Assembly (NCBI GenBank): GCA_902771595.1
Contig: CACXXH010000007.1
Span: 1-49,965 of the forward strand
Direction: 5' to 3'
DNA: 49,965 nt
Origin: Fibrobacter succinogenes
GTDB taxonomy: Bacteria; Fibrobacterota; Fibrobacteria; Fibrobacterales; Fibrobacteraceae
A program made the translations under genes and the position numbers. Below the pieces are notes generated by a model. It was not told the origin of the DNA. It saw only the letters and a program-made list of their open reading frames with translations, and ran no database searches. Position 1 is the first letter of the stretch. Every line of letters begins with the position of its first letter. Positions 9,297-18,191 of this stretch are shown piece after piece.

Positions 9297-10418
9297 ATGA
9301 AAAAGCAGAATATTTTTAAATACGGTGCAGTTGCGGTTTTGGCCGCTGCCTCTTTCTTTGTTTCGTACAATGTTCCTGTCGAACCTGCGACTCCGTGGCA
9401 GTCCATTGGCGGCTGCGGTGCGGGCGGTTCCGGTGGTGGTTCCGGCGACGGCATCAAGTGGATTGGTCAGGGTGTCTCCGGTGGCTACCTTGAGACGGAA
9501 GTGTTCACCAAGTACAATGTCGGGCAGAACTTCTCCGCCTTGACGCTTACCCCGCATTTCTCCATCAAGCCTACCTGGTCCACGAAGCTCGGTGTTTCCA
9601 TCCCGTTCGTGTCGCATCAGGGCGAAGTGCAGTATCGCAGTAACCAGTCTCCGGCAGACAGGAGCACAGGTGGCCTCGGCGATATCAGTTTCGATTTCAG
9701 CAAGACCATCGGTAGCGGTGGCGCCGCATCGATTTCGGCAAGCCTCTCGATACCTACGGGCCAGTACGACATCAAGCGAGGTAACGATGCAGCACAAGAG
9801 TTTCTGCCTTCGAGTTTCCAGAAGGGCTCGGGCCTTTATTCCCTCACGCTCGGCTGGGATTACAGCCGCGATACCGACAAGGGAATCTGGCTTTACAGCC
9901 TGAGTTACACGCACCCGTTCGCAATGCATTTGATCTCGGGTGAGAACGAGTTCAACGATACCTATTGGAAGGATATCAAGCACGAAGGCGACCGCTTCGA
10001 ATACCGTTTCAAGCCCTATGGCGAAAACGATTTGGGCGCCTACACGCCGCCTTCCGTGAGCGCATCTGTCGCCTATGGCTACCGTGGTCGTCCGGGGATT
10101 GTGCAGAGTCTCGGTCTCAATTTCTCCGTGCCTCTCGGCGTGGCGTGGATCGGTTCCGAGAAGGCGGATACGTACGACCCGCGTCCGGATCCCGATCACC
10201 AGGCCTGGTCGCTTGCGATTGCTTACGGCATCGAATTCTCGAATGCGGATTTCCCGGTATTCCTTGCGCTTTCTGTGCCTATCCACGACAAGAGCAATGC
10301 AGCCGATCCGAAAAATGAATACGACGATACTCCGATGCGTGAATGGAATGCTCCGGACTGGAAGGACATCCTGCAGCAATGGACTATCGCTGTCGGCATA
10401 AAGGGAAGTTTCTTCTAG
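9297..10418 (+). CDS. predicted outer-membrane beta-barrel protein (MetA-type transporter-like)
   Basis: The 373-residue protein starts with a signal peptide (YGAVAVLAAASFFVSYNVPV) and a Gly-rich mature N-terminus. The body reads as a barrel: GGLGDISFDFSKTIG, SISASLSIPTGQYDIKRG, SGLYSLTLGWDYSRD, ending in TIAVGIKGSFF with a terminal Phe. The GLGD and IPTGQY elements resemble the 'MetA pathway of phenol degradation' barrel family, which in practice covers many uncharacterised outer-membrane channels. GAGG at 9287-9290 is 6 nt before ATG 9297, which decides the start over the in-frame GTG at 9285. Coupled to the upstream lipoprotein gene and followed by a strong terminator. Confidence 0.75.
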   Translation: MKKQNIFKYGAVAVLAAASFFVSYNVPVEPATPWQSIGGCGAGGSGGGSGDGIKWIGQGVSGGYLETEVFTKYNVGQNFSALTLTPHFSIKPTWSTKLGVSIPFVSHQGEVQYRSNQSPADRSTGGLGDISFDFSKTIGSGGAASISASLSIPTGQYDIKRGNDAAQEFLPSSFQKGSGLYSLTLGWDYSRDTDKGIWLYSLSYTHPFAMHLISGENEFNDTYWKDIKHEGDRFEYRFKPYGENDLGAYTPPSVSASVAYGYRGRPGIVQSLGLNFSVPLGVAWIGSEKADTYDPRPDPDHQAWSLAIAYGIEFSNADFPVFLALSVPIHDKSNAADPKNEYDDTPMREWNAPDWKDILQQWTIAVGIKGSFF

Positions 10419-10423
10419 TTTGT

Positions 10424-10452
10424 ATAAAATTGCGGCCGTGCCGCAATTTTAT
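10424..10452. terminator. strong bidirectional terminator
   Basis: A perfect 13-bp stem, ATAAAATTGCGGC at 10424-10436 with its complement at 10440-10452, has a CGT loop and A/T flanks on both sides. It closes the 8.1-10.4 kb pair. The Shine-Dalgarno sequence of the next gene begins shortly after. Confidence 0.85.
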
Positions 10453-10470
10453 ATTTGAGAAGGAGGGAAA

Positions 10471-12093
10471 ATGAAAATATTTGCAGATAAAAACACATTG
10501 TCTTTTTGGAAACAATTTGCCCTTATGGGTGTGGTCGCTTTTTTTGCGGCCTGCGGGGACGATGCCTCTTCCGTAAAGCCGGTGGATGACGATCCCGGTT
10601 CGGACATTTCGTCTTCGTCCGAATCGCCAAGCAGTTCTTCTGAGGATAATTCGCGGAGTTCTTCAAGTTCGCTCAACGATGCATCCAGTAGTTCCGCCAA
10701 GTCGTCTTCGTCAGAACAGTCTTCGTCCGAACAGTCGAGCAGTTCTTCCAAGGGCGATACCTTGAGTAGCGGTGCAGAATCCAGCAGCAGTAGCGAAACA
10801 GATGTGTCCAGCAGTTCTGTAACCTTGAAGGAGTTCCCTCTAGAATCATACACGAAGGACAGCTTCAAGAATCCGGACATTGAATACCAGACGATGACGG
10901 ACGAGCGCGATGGCCATGTATACAGGATCGTGACTATCGGTACGGGTGACAGTGCGATGACCTGGATGGCGGAAAACCTGAACTTCTCGGAAAACACTAC
11001 GGACAGCGCGCTGGCTATAAACCTGAAATCCCAGACGTCGTGCCCGTTCGGGAAGGCGGAAAGTTGCGATGTTCTAGGGCGTCTCTATACCTGGACGGCG
11101 GCGATGAACATCAGCGAAGGCTACAAGGATTCCGTTCCGAGTGCAAAAAAGATAGTGCCAATCAGGAACCATCAGGGAGTCTGCCCTGCTGGCTGGCATG
11201 TGCCGACAATGGACGAGTACCTGTCGCTGTATCACAGGGTAGAAGAAAAGCTTGGCCTAAGCAAGCAGGGACTTGCACTGAAGTCGAAGGCGGGCTGGGA
11301 TGATTCCCTGAGTGCGGATAACGATATTTTTGGTCTTTCGTTTGTTCCAGGGTATGCTTCTGAATGGGGCGAATTCATGGGCTATGCTTGGCTAGCCGAT
11401 GTAGATTATGCGAGATCGAATTCGACGACGAGGATTGTTTTCGAAACAAATGTCAATTACACCTTCTTTAATGGTGGACCTGCCGAATGGGATGCCTATG
11501 TCCGCTGCGTGAAGAATAAGGACGTGGCTTCCGGAAAGTTCAAGGATTCTCGTGACGGAAAATATTACAAGTACGCCTATATCGGGAATACAAGGTGGAT
11601 GGCGGAAAACCTGAATTACGGAAACGATAGCTTGGGTATATGTTCATGGGATGACGATGAAAACTGTTCGGAGTATGGCCGGTTCTATACTTATGAAGAA
11701 GCCCGGACAGTTTGCCCCGACGGCTGGAGATTGCCTACCGAGAATGATTTTTCTGAACTTGTGGAGAACGTTGGCGGGTCGACAAATGCCGCCGTTTACC
11801 TGCGTTCGACGGAGTGGGGCGGAGATTTGCCGGGCATAAATGCTTACGGTTTTTCTGCAAAGCCGACCGGTTTATTCCGTTGGGGAAAAACTACAGATAG
11901 CTTTGGCCGCGTAGAACCGCAGTTGGGCTTCAGTTCCGGGTCGTTCCATATGTGGTTAAGTTCCGTGAATGGCTTGCTTATGGTGACAATATTGGATTGG
12001 TCGAATTCTTCTTACAGTGTCCGGGGTGCATTAACCTTCAACGTAGATGGCGTAAACGAATCGCCTCTTGTCCCTGTCCGTTGCGTCCAGTAA
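10471..12093 (+). CDS. lipoprotein with two Fibrobacter major paralogous domains (TIGR02145-like)
   Basis: The 540-residue protein has a lipoprotein signal (VVAFFAACGDD, Cys near residue 27), a poly-Ser linker (about residues 45-120) and two C-terminal domains. Each has the features of the Fib_succ_major family: a strand with TWMAENLNF or RWMAENLNYG, a GRLYTW/GRFYTYEEA segment, then CPAGWHVPT or CPDGWRLPTENDF, and a final VRCVKN/PVRCVQ. This family is strongly expanded in Fibrobacter succinogenes and its fold resembles secreted or surface ligand-binding domains; its role is not known. A strong AAGGAGG site precedes ATG 10471. The gene converges on the recombinase gene with only 5 bp between the stops. 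Confidence 0.85.
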   Translation: MKIFADKNTLSFWKQFALMGVVAFFAACGDDASSVKPVDDDPGSDISSSSESPSSSSEDNSRSSSSSLNDASSSSAKSSSSEQSSSEQSSSSSKGDTLSSGAESSSSSETDVSSSSVTLKEFPLESYTKDSFKNPDIEYQTMTDERDGHVYRIVTIGTGDSAMTWMAENLNFSENTTDSALAINLKSQTSCPFGKAESCDVLGRLYTWTAAMNISEGYKDSVPSAKKIVPIRNHQGVCPAGWHVPTMDEYLSLYHRVEEKLGLSKQGLALKSKAGWDDSLSADNDIFGLSFVPGYASEWGEFMGYAWLADVDYARSNSTTRIVFETNVNYTFFNGGPAEWDAYVRCVKNKDVASGKFKDSRDGKYYKYAYIGNTRWMAENLNYGNDSLGICSWDDDENCSEYGRFYTYEEARTVCPDGWRLPTENDFSELVENVGGSTNAAVYLRSTEWGGDLPGINAYGFSAKPTGLFRWGKTTDSFGRVEPQLGFSSGSFHMWLSSVNGLLMVTILDWSNSSYSVRGALTFNVDGVNESPLVPVRCVQ

Positions 12094-12098
12094 GTGTA

Positions 12099-13013
12099 CT
12101 ACGCTCGCGGGTGCGTTTTTTTGAAGGCCGCCCTCAGTCGCTCTGCATTTACATGCGTGTAAACCTGTGTGGTGGAGATGTTCGAATGACCGAGCATCTC
12201 TTTTACGCTCATGATTTCGGCGCCGTTTTCGAGCAGGTGCGTGGCGAAGCTGTGCCGCAGCACGTGCGGGCTCGCCTTGCCCTCCCATCCGATTTCGCGG
12301 AGCAAGTCGTGGATGTCGTTCCGGAGGGTGCGCAGTCCATAGGGCTTGCCGTCTTCGCTTAGGAATACGTAGCCTGTGGCGGTTGGCTGGTGACCTGCCT
12401 CGATTTGCATTTGTCTGTAATTTGCGATGCGTTCGATGAAACTTCCGGTGAGCGGCACGATGCGTTCCTTGTTCCCCTTGCCAAGCACGCGCACGAGTTT
12501 CGCGTTGGTATTGATCCGGTCCCACGTGAGCATCTGGCATTCCGAGATGCGGAGCCCGGAACCGTAGATGAGTTCGAGCAGAATGCGCGCCCGTACCTGC
12601 GGGAGCGTCGGGTTCTCGAGTTCAGGGAATTTCTCGGGCGCGAGGTCCTTCTGGCCGAGTACGTTCACGAGCCGCTTCGGCCGTTTGGGCATCGGGATGT
12701 TCTCTGCGGGATTTTTCTCAAGCGTCTTGCTCTTGATGAGGTACTTGCCGAAACTCTTCAGGGCGGCGAGGTGCTCGCAAATGCTCGTGGGGGCGAGCTT
12801 CTGCTTCATCTTCAGGTCCCACACGAAGGCCTTCACGTTCATCTCGGAGAAGGCGGAAAGTGCCGGAGCGCTTTCGATGTGCGAAGCGTCGTAACCTAGG
12901 TGCGAGAGGAACTTCTCGAGCGACTTTCGGTACGTGTCTACGGTGCGCGGTGAGAACCTGCGCCTCTCCGCGATGTACTGCAGAAATTGTTCGATGTGTT
13001 CCGGAAGTTCCAT
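12099..13013 (-). CDS. XerC/XerD-type tyrosine recombinase
   Basis: Site-specific recombinases of this type resolve chromosome dimers at dif sites or act in mobile elements. The 304-residue protein has an N-terminal SAM-like core-binding domain (HIEQFLQYIAERRRFSPRTV) and a C-terminal catalytic domain with Arg in YGSGLRISE, Lys in GKGNKERIVPL, His-Arg in HVLRHSFATHLLENG, His in LGHSNISTTQVYTHV and the Tyr nucleophile in that last motif. Length and all catalytic residues fit a functional Xer protein; XerC and XerD cannot be told apart here. Start at 13013 (MELPEHIEQFL) is preferred over the in-frame ATG at 13085, whose extra residues look non-native. TAAATT lies 7 nt before this ATG. No dif-like site was seen nearby. 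Confidence 0.9.
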   Translation of the reverse strand: MELPEHIEQFLQYIAERRRFSPRTVDTYRKSLEKFLSHLGYDASHIESAPALSAFSEMNVKAFVWDLKMKQKLAPTSICEHLAALKSFGKYLIKSKTLEKNPAENIPMPKRPKRLVNVLGQKDLAPEKFPELENPTLPQVRARILLELIYGSGLRISECQMLTWDRINTNAKLVRVLGKGNKERIVPLTGSFIERIANYRQMQIEAGHQPTATGYVFLSEDGKPYGLRTLRNDIHDLLREIGWEGKASPHVLRHSFATHLLENGAEIMSVKEMLGHSNISTTQVYTHVNAERLRAAFKKTHPRA

Positions 13014-13196
13014 GCTGCGTAATTTAACAAACGGCTGGCGGTGCTTGGCTGCATGGTGGCATGTGAAGGCTCTTTTTGCATTCATTGCGCGGCACTGGCT
13101 TTGCTTGCGAAATACGCTTGAATTGTCTTGAAATGCGCAATAAGGGCTTTTTAGGTTGGTCTCAGAAATGTGAAAAATCTATTTTATGGACAGAAT

Positions 13197-14408
13197 ATGA
13201 GAATCGCGAGTTTTTTTGAAATGTTTGTCGGCATGGTGGCGCTCGTGTCCGTGCCTGCTCTGGCTGTCGACCGCGTGGCTGGTGCGAACGCCTCCCTCGA
13301 TATCGAACCGGGAGCACGTTCTGCCGCGCTCGGTTCTACGACGATGGCGATTGATGGCGATTACCTCGGGCTCGTTTCCAACCCGTACCAGCTTTCCAAT
13401 GTGCGCTACATGTGGGCGAGTTTCTCGCATACGGAATATTTCGAGGACACGCGTTACGATTATGCGTCGGTGACTCTTCCGCTGGGGCTCGACCAGGGGC
13501 TCGGGATTTCTTTTGCTCGCTTCGGCGCCGACGACATTCCGCTCATTCGCGAGGGCGATGCGCTGCCCGAAGGTAGCGACTACGAGACGCTTTCGATTGC
13601 CGACTGGATGCTTTCGGCTACATGGGGCCGCCGCATTTTTGACCGTTTCGAACTGGGCGTAGGATTCCACCTGTTGTACCGCGACATGGACCAGTCGGGT
13701 TTCGGCTTCCGCGGCGATGTGGGCCTGCGTTACCGCATTTTGGATGACCTTTACGTTTCGGGACTCTTGAAGGGCTGGACCTCTTCTGCGACGAAATGGG
13801 ATTCGGGCGAGTTCGAGTATTCCGCTCCGGACCTCTTCCTTGCTGCAAGCTACGGCCTGGACATCCGCTACCTTTACGGGAAGCTCGGGCTCTACTGGCA
13901 GAGCGCCGGCGTGTTTAGGCACGAGGCGCGCGACCTCGGGTTCGAGACCGACGAATCCCGCGGCGATCCCCTCTGGAGGAATCCGCTGGACTGGCTTTCG
14001 GGTGGCCGTGGCGGTATAGAGTTTTCCTTCGATTTCGGGCTCAGCCTGCGTGCGGGCCTGTCTAGCTTTACGACGTTCCGGAGCTTTACCGCGGGTGCGG
14101 GTATCGTCATCGCGAAGTTCCTGCGTGTCGACTATGCGTTTGAATCGCACCCGGTCCTTTCGCCGGTGCACCGCGTGAGCATAAGCGTTAGCCCGTACCT
14201 GTTCTCGCATGCGCCCAGGCCCGAGCCGGTAAGGCCCGCTGCTGCGGCCCCGACCACGCTTCTCGGTGCGGAGGCGGAGGAGCCCGAAGTGAAGGCCGAG
14301 GATGAACCGGCCCCGCAGGAGAACGCTCCGGCAGCGCCGGTCGTGGAGGAATCTTCCGAGGAAGTCTTGGAAACGCGTCCTTCCGGCGGTATACAGTGGG
14401 AAGAGTGA
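13197..14408 (+). CDS. PorV/UPF0164-like outer-membrane barrel protein
   Basis: The 403-residue protein has a signal peptide ending in VSVPALA and a mature start with EPGARSAALGSTTMAIDGDY and SNPYQLSNV, the pattern of the PorV/PorQ/UPF0164 barrel group (Gly-Ala-Arg-x-x-x-Leu-Gly and Asn-Pro). Alternating aromatic strands fill residues 60-340. The C-terminus is an Ala/Pro/Glu-rich tail unusual for a barrel and probably periplasmic or surface-exposed. PorV-type proteins serve secretion in Bacteroidota; the role here is unknown. Start: ATG 13197 is favoured because it begins the signal peptide; a GTG at 13170 is also in frame. It is transcribed away from the recombinase gene. Confidence 0.75.
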   Translation: MRIASFFEMFVGMVALVSVPALAVDRVAGANASLDIEPGARSAALGSTTMAIDGDYLGLVSNPYQLSNVRYMWASFSHTEYFEDTRYDYASVTLPLGLDQGLGISFARFGADDIPLIREGDALPEGSDYETLSIADWMLSATWGRRIFDRFELGVGFHLLYRDMDQSGFGFRGDVGLRYRILDDLYVSGLLKGWTSSATKWDSGEFEYSAPDLFLAASYGLDIRYLYGKLGLYWQSAGVFRHEARDLGFETDESRGDPLWRNPLDWLSGGRGGIEFSFDFGLSLRAGLSSFTTFRSFTAGAGIVIAKFLRVDYAFESHPVLSPVHRVSISVSPYLFSHAPRPEPVRPAAAAPTTLLGAEAEEPEVKAEDEPAPQENAPAAPVVEESSEEVLETRPSGGIQWEE

Positions 14409-14447
14409 GAAATGTTGCCTGATTTTAACATTTTTCGAGCCAAATTT

Positions 14448-14476
14448 TTCACATCCCCCGTTTTTTAGTTTATATT
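14448..14476 (+). promoter_or_regulatory. predicted promoter with ultra-short leader
   Basis: TTCACA at 14448-14453, 17-bp spacer and TATATT at 14471-14476, only 7 nt before ATG 14484. No Shine-Dalgarno sequence is present, so a leaderless transcript is inferred. Confidence 0.55.
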
Positions 14477-14483
14477 TCTGCAT

Positions 14484-15146
14484 ATGACGCAATTGAAGAA
14501 CTATCGCGAAGTTGGCATTTTTGACTTGTTGTCCGCACCGCTCAATCCGATTGGGGCGTTTGACGCTGAGCAGTTCAAGAAGGACGCCCGCAAGTTGATC
14601 GATGACAATCCCGATGATAAGTTCGTGGCGGTCGACCTGACTGGGCTCGATTTCGTCTATAGCGATGCCTACAATGCTTTTGTGCAGTTCCAGAGTGAAC
14701 TTTCGAGTAAGGGTGGCATGCTTGCTCTCCTCAGCAACAGTCCTTCCATCGCCGACGGTCTCAGGAAGGCCGGCCTCGATCGCTCGCTCAAGGTGTTCTC
14801 GTTCGAAGCCGAGATGATGTCGTTCTCCCTGCATAGCCGTGGGCCGGCAGAATCTCCTGCTGCACAGGAACCCGCTCCTGCCGCTCCGGTGGAGCCGGAA
14901 CCGTCTCCGGTCGCGTCGCAGAATGGCTCCATGGCGGAAAGTGATATGCGGTCCGAACGCCGCACCAGCCATAACCGTCGCTTTACCAAGAGTTTCAATG
15001 CGGTCGTGAAAGACGAAAAGAAGCTCGCCGCGAAGGGCATGAACATGCCTTTCGAGGAAGAATCCTCCTCGGGCAAGACCGTATTCTTCATTATCCTTAT
15101 CCTTCTGCTGCTCGGCGGCGGGCTTGCCGCCTATTTCCTGATGTAA
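14484..15146 (+). CDS. STAS-domain protein with C-terminal membrane anchor
   Basis: Residues 1-115 form a STAS domain as in anti-sigma-factor antagonists: KFVAVDLTGLDFVYSDAYNAF, with Ser 60 at the position of the usual phosphorylated Ser, and a following helix and strand (KGGMLALLSNSPSIADGLRKAGLDRSL, written in two parts around position 90). A Pro/Ala-rich and then basic linker leads to a C-terminal membrane helix (TVFFIILILLLLGGGLAAYFL, residues about 199-219). A tail-anchored STAS protein is uncommon; it would place a partner-switching module at the membrane. No kinase or phosphatase partner is adjacent. It is the first gene of a tight run with the M23-like gene 4 nt downstream. Confidence 0.75.
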   Translation: MTQLKNYREVGIFDLLSAPLNPIGAFDAEQFKKDARKLIDDNPDDKFVAVDLTGLDFVYSDAYNAFVQFQSELSSKGGMLALLSNSPSIADGLRKAGLDRSLKVFSFEAEMMSFSLHSRGPAESPAAQEPAPAAPVEPEPSPVASQNGSMAESDMRSERRTSHNRRFTKSFNAVVKDEKKLAAKGMNMPFEEESSSGKTVFFIILILLLLGGGLAAYFLM

Positions 15147-15150
15147 TCGG

Positions 15151-16074
15151 ATGGCTGAAGGCTTTTCGGAACATCGTTGTAAAAAGAAGTACAAGTCTAA
15201 ACGGCGGAACTATCCGGTGGTCCGGGTGTTCCTCTTATGCCTTTTCTTTTTCCTTTTCATAAAGTTGGGTTTTGCCGAGAAGCTGGTGAACATGCTCCCG
15301 CTTCCGGAAAACGAGGTGGTCGTGGTAAACGACTGGAAGGCGAAGTGCGAGTCGATGCGCGGGACTCCGTTCGAACTGAACGGCGGGCTCGGACAGTGCT
15401 CCTGGGTCGTTTCCGATTCCGTGTTCTTCTTGCCGAACGATTTCTTGCGGTATGTCGCGTCGCAGGCGAAGACTCCGCATGCCAAGCTGCATTGGATTGC
15501 GCCGCGTGAAGATTTTTCGAGCGCTGTTCTTGTACAGCGGGAGGATTCGTTAGTTTATACGTACCTCCACGTGATGGGCCAGGATTCGCTCTTTTACTGG
15601 GTGAGCATCGACAACGGCTGCCGCTATCCGGGAATTTGTCCCAGGCAACCGCTCGACTGGTCGGCGGTTACCATCACCGGCGACTTTGACTTCGAAGGCA
15701 AGGAATCGATGCTTACGATGGACGCCATGCTCGGCATAGGGGAGGCGCCTATCCATCCGATTCTTCCGGGCTACGTGCTTTCTTCGGGAAAGGATTCCCT
15801 GGGGCATTTCGTGGAACTCGATCACGGGAACAACATCACCTCGCGCATGTCGGGCATGTATCCTGTGAATCCCGCCGATACGGTTCCGTTCATCGTCGGC
15901 GAATATCTCGACATGAATTCTACGGTCGGTCGCCTTGCCCCGCGCGACAGCGCGAAGTTCTTCCTCACCGTGCGTCAGAACGGTTTCTTTGTGCGCTGGG
16001 CCGATCTCTATGCGCAGACGCATCCGCTCGACAGTGTCGAAATTGCTAAATTCGTAAAGCAGATTAAGCTTTAG
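15151..16074 (+). CDS. membrane-anchored degenerate M23/LytM-like protein
   Basis: The 307-residue protein has a basic N-terminus, one membrane helix (VFLLCLFFFLFIKLGFAEKL, residues 26-45) and a periplasmic part. Its last 130 residues follow the M23 endopeptidase fold: HPILPGYVLSSGKDSLGHFV, ELDHGNNITSRMSGMY, then SAKFFLTVRQNGFFVRWADL where active enzymes have HLHFEVR. The zinc ligands are missing: no His in the first motif (TGDFDFEG) and KFF in place of HLH. By analogy with EnvC and similar LytM factors, it may regulate a cell-wall amidase rather than cut peptidoglycan. That is inference. The gene lies between the STAS gene (4-nt gap) and a lipoprotein gene (16-nt gap). Confidence 0.65.
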   Translation: MAEGFSEHRCKKKYKSKRRNYPVVRVFLLCLFFFLFIKLGFAEKLVNMLPLPENEVVVVNDWKAKCESMRGTPFELNGGLGQCSWVVSDSVFFLPNDFLRYVASQAKTPHAKLHWIAPREDFSSAVLVQREDSLVYTYLHVMGQDSLFYWVSIDNGCRYPGICPRQPLDWSAVTITGDFDFEGKESMLTMDAMLGIGEAPIHPILPGYVLSSGKDSLGHFVELDHGNNITSRMSGMYPVNPADTVPFIVGEYLDMNSTVGRLAPRDSAKFFLTVRQNGFFVRWADLYAQTHPLDSVEIAKFVKQIKL

Positions 16075-16090
16075 CATTTCTGGAGAGCAC

Positions 16091-17161
16091 GTGTCGAATC
16101 GAAATCCTGTTGTAATCCTCCTCGTCGCGCTTATTGCGCTGTTTTTTTGCGTGACCGCATGTACGCAGGATGACGACGGGGTGCTCCCGCTTTCGTCGGG
16201 CGACGATTACTTTTTTGGCGTGGGCTTTTTCCGCAAGGCGGAACTCGATTCCGGCGCGCGCATCCACCTTGCTTCCGATACGCTGTTCCTGCAGATGGGC
16301 AACCTCTGGACGTTTGCCAATTGCGCCCTCAAGGAAATTGAAATCGATAAGAGCAGGGAAGGACAGTCACTCGTTATTTCGCCCAAGGTGATTCTTGAAT
16401 ACGACGGGGAGGATTGCCCCGCTCCGTACTACCATCCGGATACGGTCCTTTCGCTAATGCTCGATGAAGACGAGATGGAGGACGTCTCGCAAATTTTGGT
16501 ACGCAACGACGAGGACTCGCTGCTCGATTCCATACTCCTGCGTCGCGGGAAATTTGAACTCGATACGTTCAATTTTTTTGTGGATTCCCTGTTCGATTCC
16601 GTACATGCGCTTCCGTTGCGCACGAAGGATTCCCCCTCGATAATGAGGGTCTTGGACAGTCTCACGCCCCGAGTGTTTTACTGGAGGCCGATGAAGTCTG
16701 ATTGCGAATTGCGTGTCGACATGTGCGATTCGGTGGTAAACGATACGATTTTCCCGTCTTCTTGGGATGTGAACGATACGGCGCTCGTGCCCATGCGCAA
16801 ACTCTGCGCGCTCGGCGATTCCGTTTATTGTGTGAGTGCCCGCTGGGTGAACGATTCGACGAAGTTGGGTGACGTACAGGAACGCGCCGACACGGTATGG
16901 CACACGAGTCTCTACTACGTGGAAAAGATTCCCGAATGCGCTTCGGTGAACTCCATCTCCTTCGGGGCGTTTGCCTTGGACCATGACTTTACCATAGTGC
17001 GTGAACTCATGGTTCCCGACAGGGACGAGACGTTCTGCGGGCCTGCTGCCAGGAAGGACCTTTTCGTTTATGATATCCAGCGCATGCGCTTCTTCCCCGA
17101 TTCCCTCGATGTCGATTCGCTTTATGGAATCTGGAAGTCCGAGGCGACAGTCGTAAAGTAA
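16091..17161 (+). CDS. predicted lipoprotein of unknown function
   Basis: The 356-residue protein has a lipoprotein signal (VALIALFFCVTACTQDDD, Cys near residue 24) followed by an acidic mature protein rich in Asp-Ser pairs. I recognise no domain. The start is GTG 16091, preceded by GGAGAG. It sits in a run of same-strand genes with gaps of 16 and 18 nt, so shared transcription with the STAS and M23-like genes is likely and an envelope role is inferred from that. Confidence 0.7.
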   Translation: MSNRNPVVILLVALIALFFCVTACTQDDDGVLPLSSGDDYFFGVGFFRKAELDSGARIHLASDTLFLQMGNLWTFANCALKEIEIDKSREGQSLVISPKVILEYDGEDCPAPYYHPDTVLSLMLDEDEMEDVSQILVRNDEDSLLDSILLRRGKFELDTFNFFVDSLFDSVHALPLRTKDSPSIMRVLDSLTPRVFYWRPMKSDCELRVDMCDSVVNDTIFPSSWDVNDTALVPMRKLCALGDSVYCVSARWVNDSTKLGDVQERADTVWHTSLYYVEKIPECASVNSISFGAFALDHDFTIVRELMVPDRDETFCGPAARKDLFVYDIQRMRFFPDSLDVDSLYGIWKSEATVVK

Positions 17162-17179
17162 GGCTAGCGAGGTTTTCTA

Positions 17180-17905
17180 ATGCTTGTTGATGGTATTGAA
17201 TTTACGTTTGCCCCCGAAATCGCGGCAGACGATTACCAGGTTATTCTCGACTGCAACTTTTTCAGGGACTGGCTTTCGGCGGTAAAGTCCAAGTTCAGGG
17301 TGCAGAAGATTCATTTTGCTTCGGTTGACTTTTTTAGGAAGGAACACCATCCGCTGTTTATTAAGTTGTCTGCGACGGCGACTCTTCCGGACAATCGCCC
17401 TGTCAACGGAATCGTAGTTCTGCGCGGGAACGCGGTGGGCGTGCTTGTGGTGCTGCGCTGCGAAGGCGAAAAGTACCTGCTGCTCGTGCGCCAGCCCCGC
17501 CTGGCCATTTCCGAGACGACGTCCCTCGAAATCCCTGCGGGAATTTTAGACTGGAGCGGAGACTACCGCAAGGTGGCGCTTTCTGAACTGGAAGAAGAAG
17601 CGCAGATTGTGGCCGACGATTCGGAACTGATCGACCTTACCGAATTCTGGTGGAAGGGCTCGACTCCCGGTTTTGCGGGCAGCTGCGGGCTCTTGGACGA
17701 ACGCATTCGGTTGTACGCAATCGAACGCGACGTGACCCGTGAGCAGCTCGATGCCATGAACGGGAAAAACCAGACCTATGTCGAAGAGAACGAGTGGATC
17801 CGCACGGAAGTGCTCCCGTACGAAGAAGCCGCCCACAAGTTTGTGGACGGCAAGAATCTGATTGCTCTTTTCCTTTACGAACGCTGGCTTGAGACCAGAA
17901 TGTGA
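17180..17905 (+). CDS. Nudix hydrolase, ADP-sugar pyrophosphatase-like
   Basis: Nudix enzymes hydrolyse nucleoside diphosphates linked to another group. The 241-residue protein has the N-terminal beta domain of nucleotide-sugar hydrolases and a Nudix box in the segment PAGILDWSGDYRKVALSELE. The catalytic Glu cluster (SELEEEA) is kept, but the box departs from consensus: Gly replaces the first conserved Glu, Ser replaces Arg, and Ala replaces the late Gly. The WWKGSTPGFAGSCGLLDERI segment resembles the pre-active region of ADP-sugar pyrophosphatases. Substrate cannot be read from the sequence and reduced activity is possible. It is last in the 14.5-17.9 kb run. The 61 nt downstream hold short direct repeats (ACTCCACATTCCACACTCCA) without evident meaning. 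Confidence 0.8.
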   Translation: MLVDGIEFTFAPEIAADDYQVILDCNFFRDWLSAVKSKFRVQKIHFASVDFFRKEHHPLFIKLSATATLPDNRPVNGIVVLRGNAVGVLVVLRCEGEKYLLLVRQPRLAISETTSLEIPAGILDWSGDYRKVALSELEEEAQIVADDSELIDLTEFWWKGSTPGFAGSCGLLDERIRLYAIERDVTREQLDAMNGKNQTYVEENEWIRTEVLPYEEAAHKFVDGKNLIALFLYERWLETRM

Positions 17906-17966
17906 AATGCGGGATATGGAATGTTCAATTAGTCACTCCACATTCCACACTCCACACTATTAACGC

Positions 17967-18179
17967 TTACCAGTTCCCCAGGTTATTGACGGTGAGGCCT
18001 ACGAAGAATACGAGCAGGTAGCCGTACCAGAGTCCGGTGAGGATGTAGTTCGATGCGCGCTTGTACGCCTTCGGCTCGCTCTTGTTCTTTTCGCGGATGC
18101 GGACGATGTTCTTGTACAGGTAGAATACGGAAACGGCGATGCCGATGAGGGATGCGATAATCAGAAGTACGTAAGCCAT
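17967..18179 (-). CDS. small two-helix membrane protein
   Basis: A 70-residue protein with two predicted membrane helices (YVLLIIASLIGIAVSVFYLY and YILTGLWYGYLLVFFVGLTV) separated by a basic loop (RIREKNKSEPKAYKRAS). Function unknown. The start at 18179 was chosen because the 24 extra upstream residues in the open frame are low-complexity and because TATATT lies 6 nt before this ATG. Confidence 0.65.
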   Translation of the reverse strand: MAYVLLIIASLIGIAVSVFYLYKNIVRIREKNKSEPKAYKRASNYILTGLWYGYLLVFFVGLTVNNLGNW

Positions 18180-18191
18180 GCGGTAAATATA
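18180..18191 (-). promoter_or_regulatory. TATATT element 6 nt before a start codon
   Basis: AATATA on the plus strand at 18186-18191 reads TATATT towards the minus-strand gene, followed by TACCGC and ATG. No Shine-Dalgarno sequence; consistent with a leaderless transcript. Confidence 0.45.

Noticed and set aside
12099..13196. dif recombination site near the Xer recombinase
   Set aside because: No convincing dif-like palindrome was seen in the flanking sequence; the gene alone does not show one is present.
17906..17966. Direct repeats of CCACATT/CCACACT after the Nudix gene
   Set aside because: Too short and irregular to assign as a regulatory or mobile feature.
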